64,000 nucleotides of DNA. It comes from Streptomyces himalayensis subsp. himalayensis (GTDB lineage: Bacteria > Actinomycetota > Actinomycetes > Streptomycetales > Streptomycetaceae). Below are positions 61,982 through 64,000 of this stretch, in pieces. The notes under the pieces are model-generated. The model searched no databases. It saw nothing but the letters and a program-made list of their open reading frames with translations, and was not told the origin of the DNA. Both the position numbers and the translations under genes were made by a program. The stretch lies in assembly GCF_013778455.1 (NCBI RefSeq), contig NZ_JACEHE010000001.1:784127-848126 (forward strand). Reading direction: 5' to 3'. Each line of letters opens with the position of its first letter. The stretch's first letter is position 1.

Positions 61982-62020
61982 CATGCGCGCCACGTGCCCG
62001 ATCGGCACGTCGCGCGCATG
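61982..62020 (+). promoter_or_regulatory. 17-bp stem in the rnj leader, next to the ribosome site
   Basis: Arms 61982-61998 and 62004-62020 pair over 17 positions with one mismatch, around a 5-base loop. The ribosome site AGGAGAG (62023-62029) begins 2 bases after it. Such a stem could be a nuclease target for autoregulation or a dapA terminator. Confidence 0.6.
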
Positions 62021-62034
62021 GGCAGGAGAGTCTT

Positions 62035-63720
62035 TTGAGTCATCCGCATCCTGAACTCGGCACCCCGCCGAAGCTGCCGGAAGGGGGCCTTCGCGTCACC
62101 CCGCTGGGCGGCCTCGGCGAGATCGGCCGGAACATGACCGTCTTCGAGTACGGCGGCCGCCTGCTGATCGTCGACTGCGGAGTGCTCTTCCCCGAGGAGG
62201 AGCAGCCCGGAATCGACCTGATCCTCCCGGACTTCACGTCCATCAGGGACCGCCTCGACGACATCGACGGCATCGTCCTCACGCACGGCCACGAGGACCA
62301 CATCGGCGGCGTGCCGTTCCTGCTCCGCGAGAAGCCGGACATCCCGCTGATCGGCTCCAAGCTGACCCTCGCCCTGATCGAGGCCAAGCTCCAGGAGCAC
62401 CGCATCCGCCCCTACACGCTCGAGGTCGCCGAGGGCAACCGCGAGCGCATCGGACCCTTCGACTGCGAGTTCGTCGCGGTCAACCACTCCATCCCGGACG
62501 CGCTGGCCGTCGCGATCCGCACGCCCGCGGGCATGGTCGTCCACACGGGCGACTTCAAGATGGACCAGCTCCCGCTGGACAACCGCCTCACGGACCTGCA
62601 CGCCTTCGCGCGGCTGAGCGAGGAGGGCATCGACCTTCTCCTCTCGGACTCGACAAACGCCGAGGTCCCGGGCTTCACGCCGCACGAGCGCGACATCTCC
62701 AACGTCCTGCGCCAGGTCTTCGCCGGAGCCCGCAAGCGCATCATCGTCGCGAGCTTCGCCAGCCACGTCCACCGCATCCAGCAGATCCTGGACGCCGCCC
62801 ACGAGTACGGCCGCAGGGTCGCCTTCGTCGGCCGCTCGATGGTCCGCAACATGGGCATCGCCCGGGACCTCGGCTATCTGCGGGTCCCACCGGGCCTCGT
62901 CGTCGACGTCAGGACGCTCGACGACCTCCCGGACGGAGAGGTCGTGCTGGTCTGCACGGGCTCCCAGGGCGAGCCGATGGCGGCCCTTTCCCGCATGGCC
63001 AACCGCGACCACCAGATCCGCATCGTCCAGGGCGACACGGTGATCCTCGCGTCGTCGCTCATCCCGGGCAACGAGAACGCGGTGTACCGCGTCATCAACG
63101 GGCTGACCCGTTGGGGCGCCAACGTCGTCCACAAGGGCAATGCCAAGGTGCACGTTTCCGGCCATGCCTCGGCAGGTGAGCTCCTGTACTTCTACAACAT
63201 CTGCCGGCCCAAGAACCTGATGCCGGTGCATGGTGAATGGCGCCATCTGCGCGCCAACGCCGAGCTCGGCGCCCTCACAGGCGTCCCGCACGACCGCATC
63301 GTCATCGCCGAGGACGGCGTCGTCGTCGACCTCGTCGAGGGCAAGGCGAAGATCTCCGGCAAGGTCCAGGCCGGTTACGTGTACGTGGACGGCCTCTCGG
63401 TCGGCGATGTCACCGAGACCTCGCTCAAGGATCGCCGCATCCTCGGCGAAGAGGGCATCATCTCGGTCTTCGTCGTGGTGGACTCCACCGCCGGCAAGGT
63501 CACCGGAGGCCCGCACATCCATGCCCGTGGATCCGGCATCGAGGACTCGGCCTTCGACGACGTCATCCCGAAGATCCGGGAATCCCTGGAGCGTTCGGCT
63601 CAGGACGGCGTCGTCGAGCCCCACCAGCTGCAGCAGCTCATCCGCCGCACGCTGGGCAAGTGGGTCTCGGACAACTACCGCCGACGCCCGATGATTCTCC
63701 CTGTGGTTGTGGACGTCTGA
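62035..63720 (+). CDS. rnj: Ribonuclease J
   Basis: 561 residues with a TTG start behind AGGAGAG. Metallo-beta-lactamase motif HGHEDH (H84-x-H86-x-D88-H89), beta-CASP region (SFASHVHRIQQILDAA; CTGSQGEPMAAL; SGHASAGELL) and the C-terminal domain. An endo- and 5'-exoribonuclease in mRNA decay and rRNA maturation. Length is typical. It is followed by a strong terminator. Confidence 0.96.
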   Translation: MSHPHPELGTPPKLPEGGLRVTPLGGLGEIGRNMTVFEYGGRLLIVDCGVLFPEEEQPGIDLILPDFTSIRDRLDDIDGIVLTHGHEDHIGGVPFLLREKPDIPLIGSKLTLALIEAKLQEHRIRPYTLEVAEGNRERIGPFDCEFVAVNHSIPDALAVAIRTPAGMVVHTGDFKMDQLPLDNRLTDLHAFARLSEEGIDLLLSDSTNAEVPGFTPHERDISNVLRQVFAGARKRIIVASFASHVHRIQQILDAAHEYGRRVAFVGRSMVRNMGIARDLGYLRVPPGLVVDVRTLDDLPDGEVVLVCTGSQGEPMAALSRMANRDHQIRIVQGDTVILASSLIPGNENAVYRVINGLTRWGANVVHKGNAKVHVSGHASAGELLYFYNICRPKNLMPVHGEWRHLRANAELGALTGVPHDRIVIAEDGVVVDLVEGKAKISGKVQAGYVYVDGLSVGDVTETSLKDRRILGEEGIISVFVVVDSTAGKVTGGPHIHARGSGIEDSAFDDVIPKIRESLERSAQDGVVEPHQLQQLIRRTLGKWVSDNYRRRPMILPVVVDV

Positions 63721-63744
63721 CGGTCCGTCGGACGTCGTCCAGGG

Positions 63745-63778
63745 GCGGGGCGCCTCGATTTGCATCGAGGCGCCCCGC
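63745..63778 (+). terminator. 15-bp hairpin terminator after rnj
   Basis: Arms 63745-63759 and 63764-63778 pair perfectly around loop TTGC, 25 bases after the rnj stop. Confidence 0.85.
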
Positions 63779-63839
63779 TCCAGTACGTTTACGGCTCCGC
63801 CCAGACGGGCACCCGGCACACTTGTGAGCCAAGGGGCAT

Positions 63840-64000
63840 CCCGGACGGGGCGGAAAAACCGACTCAGAACCTCTGATAAAGTCGGGTCCGCCGAAAGGGA
63901 AGCCGCAAGGCAACCGATGGGCAAAAGGCCCTCCAACGGCCACCGGAAATGAATTCCGACCGGGAACGGAACGGAAAACGGATCTGGTAAGGTTGGAAAC
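63840..64000 (+). promoter_or_regulatory. Probable rRNA operon promoter/leader region
   Basis: CTCTGATAAAGTCGG (from 63882) and, later, GGATCTGGTAAGGTTGGAAA (to 63999) are like the stacked promoters and leader of Streptomyces rRNA operons, where similar TCTGATAGAGTCGG and GGTAAGGTTGGAAAC strings occur in my memory. No gene starts before the window ends. A 16S rRNA gene should follow within a few hundred bases. Confidence 0.6.

Noticed and set aside
61981..63936. 651-residue minus-strand frame opposite rnj.
   Set aside because: Antisense of RNase J, rich in Asp, Arg and Val as expected for mirrored codons.

Overview
The window is high-GC actinobacterial DNA, almost certainly Streptomyces. The codon use shows a strong third-position GC bias, GTG and TTG starts are common, and the right-hand block rpsO - pnp - M16 peptidase - dapB - thyX - dapA - rnj is the arrangement I remember from Streptomyces chromosomes. 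The last 150 bases look like the leader of a ribosomal RNA operon.

The left two thirds is one large type VII secretion (ESX/T7SS) locus. Two core parts of the machine are present and divergent: the three-ATPase motor EccC (46595-50542, minus) and the membrane protein EccD (50801-52267, plus). Two tandem mycosin proteases lie near the left end (1926-4660). No EccB or EccE is visible, so part of the machine probably lies left of base 1.

Around this core sit at least six two-gene substrate cassettes. Each has a small helical protein of about 95-145 residues with a C-terminal Y-x-x-x-D/E export signal (F-x-x-x-E in one case), next to a larger protein with an N-terminal W-x-G hairpin: 81/434, 6776/7311, 30896/31222, 35271/34951 (minus), 36927/37253 and 41824/42160. 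A seventh small protein (46488, minus) stands alone next to eccC, and a broken W-x-G protein lies at 16764. One cargo (31222-32484) ends in a recognisable amidase-type cysteine-hydrolase domain and is followed, with overlapping start and stop, by a small membrane protein that is a natural immunity candidate. Others carry tails I do not recognise, or a Gly/Ala-rich tail (434-1837).

Three accessory families recur beside the cassettes: a DGSW-motif family (13513, 15239, 17566 and the broken 39974 copy), a two-helix WFAGD family (36157, 39270, 45572) and soluble proteins that look LpqN/DcrB-like (33084, 38536, 43443). Three tandem membrane-anchored proteins (9651, 10909, 12183) follow the 7311 cargo.

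Between the cassettes is accessory DNA: a GntR regulator with a 23-bp palindromic operator and a zinc-ribbon gene (4992-6493), a partial copy of that segment at 15998-16330, a five-helix membrane protein (19141), a PPC-like cell-surface protein (21242), a frameshifted methyltransferase, an IS-transposase remnant, an SDR reductase, a DUF4333 lipoprotein, an alpha/beta hydrolase and a secreted PL9 pectate lyase with a LacI-type palindrome upstream. Decay is frequent: at least six reading frames are broken by small indels, and several gene fragments are duplicated.

From 52.6 kb rightwards the genes are intact housekeeping: ribosomal protein S15, PNPase, an M16 peptidase, lysine/peptidoglycan precursor synthesis (dapB, dapA), flavin-dependent thymidylate synthase and RNase J, with small membrane proteins between them.
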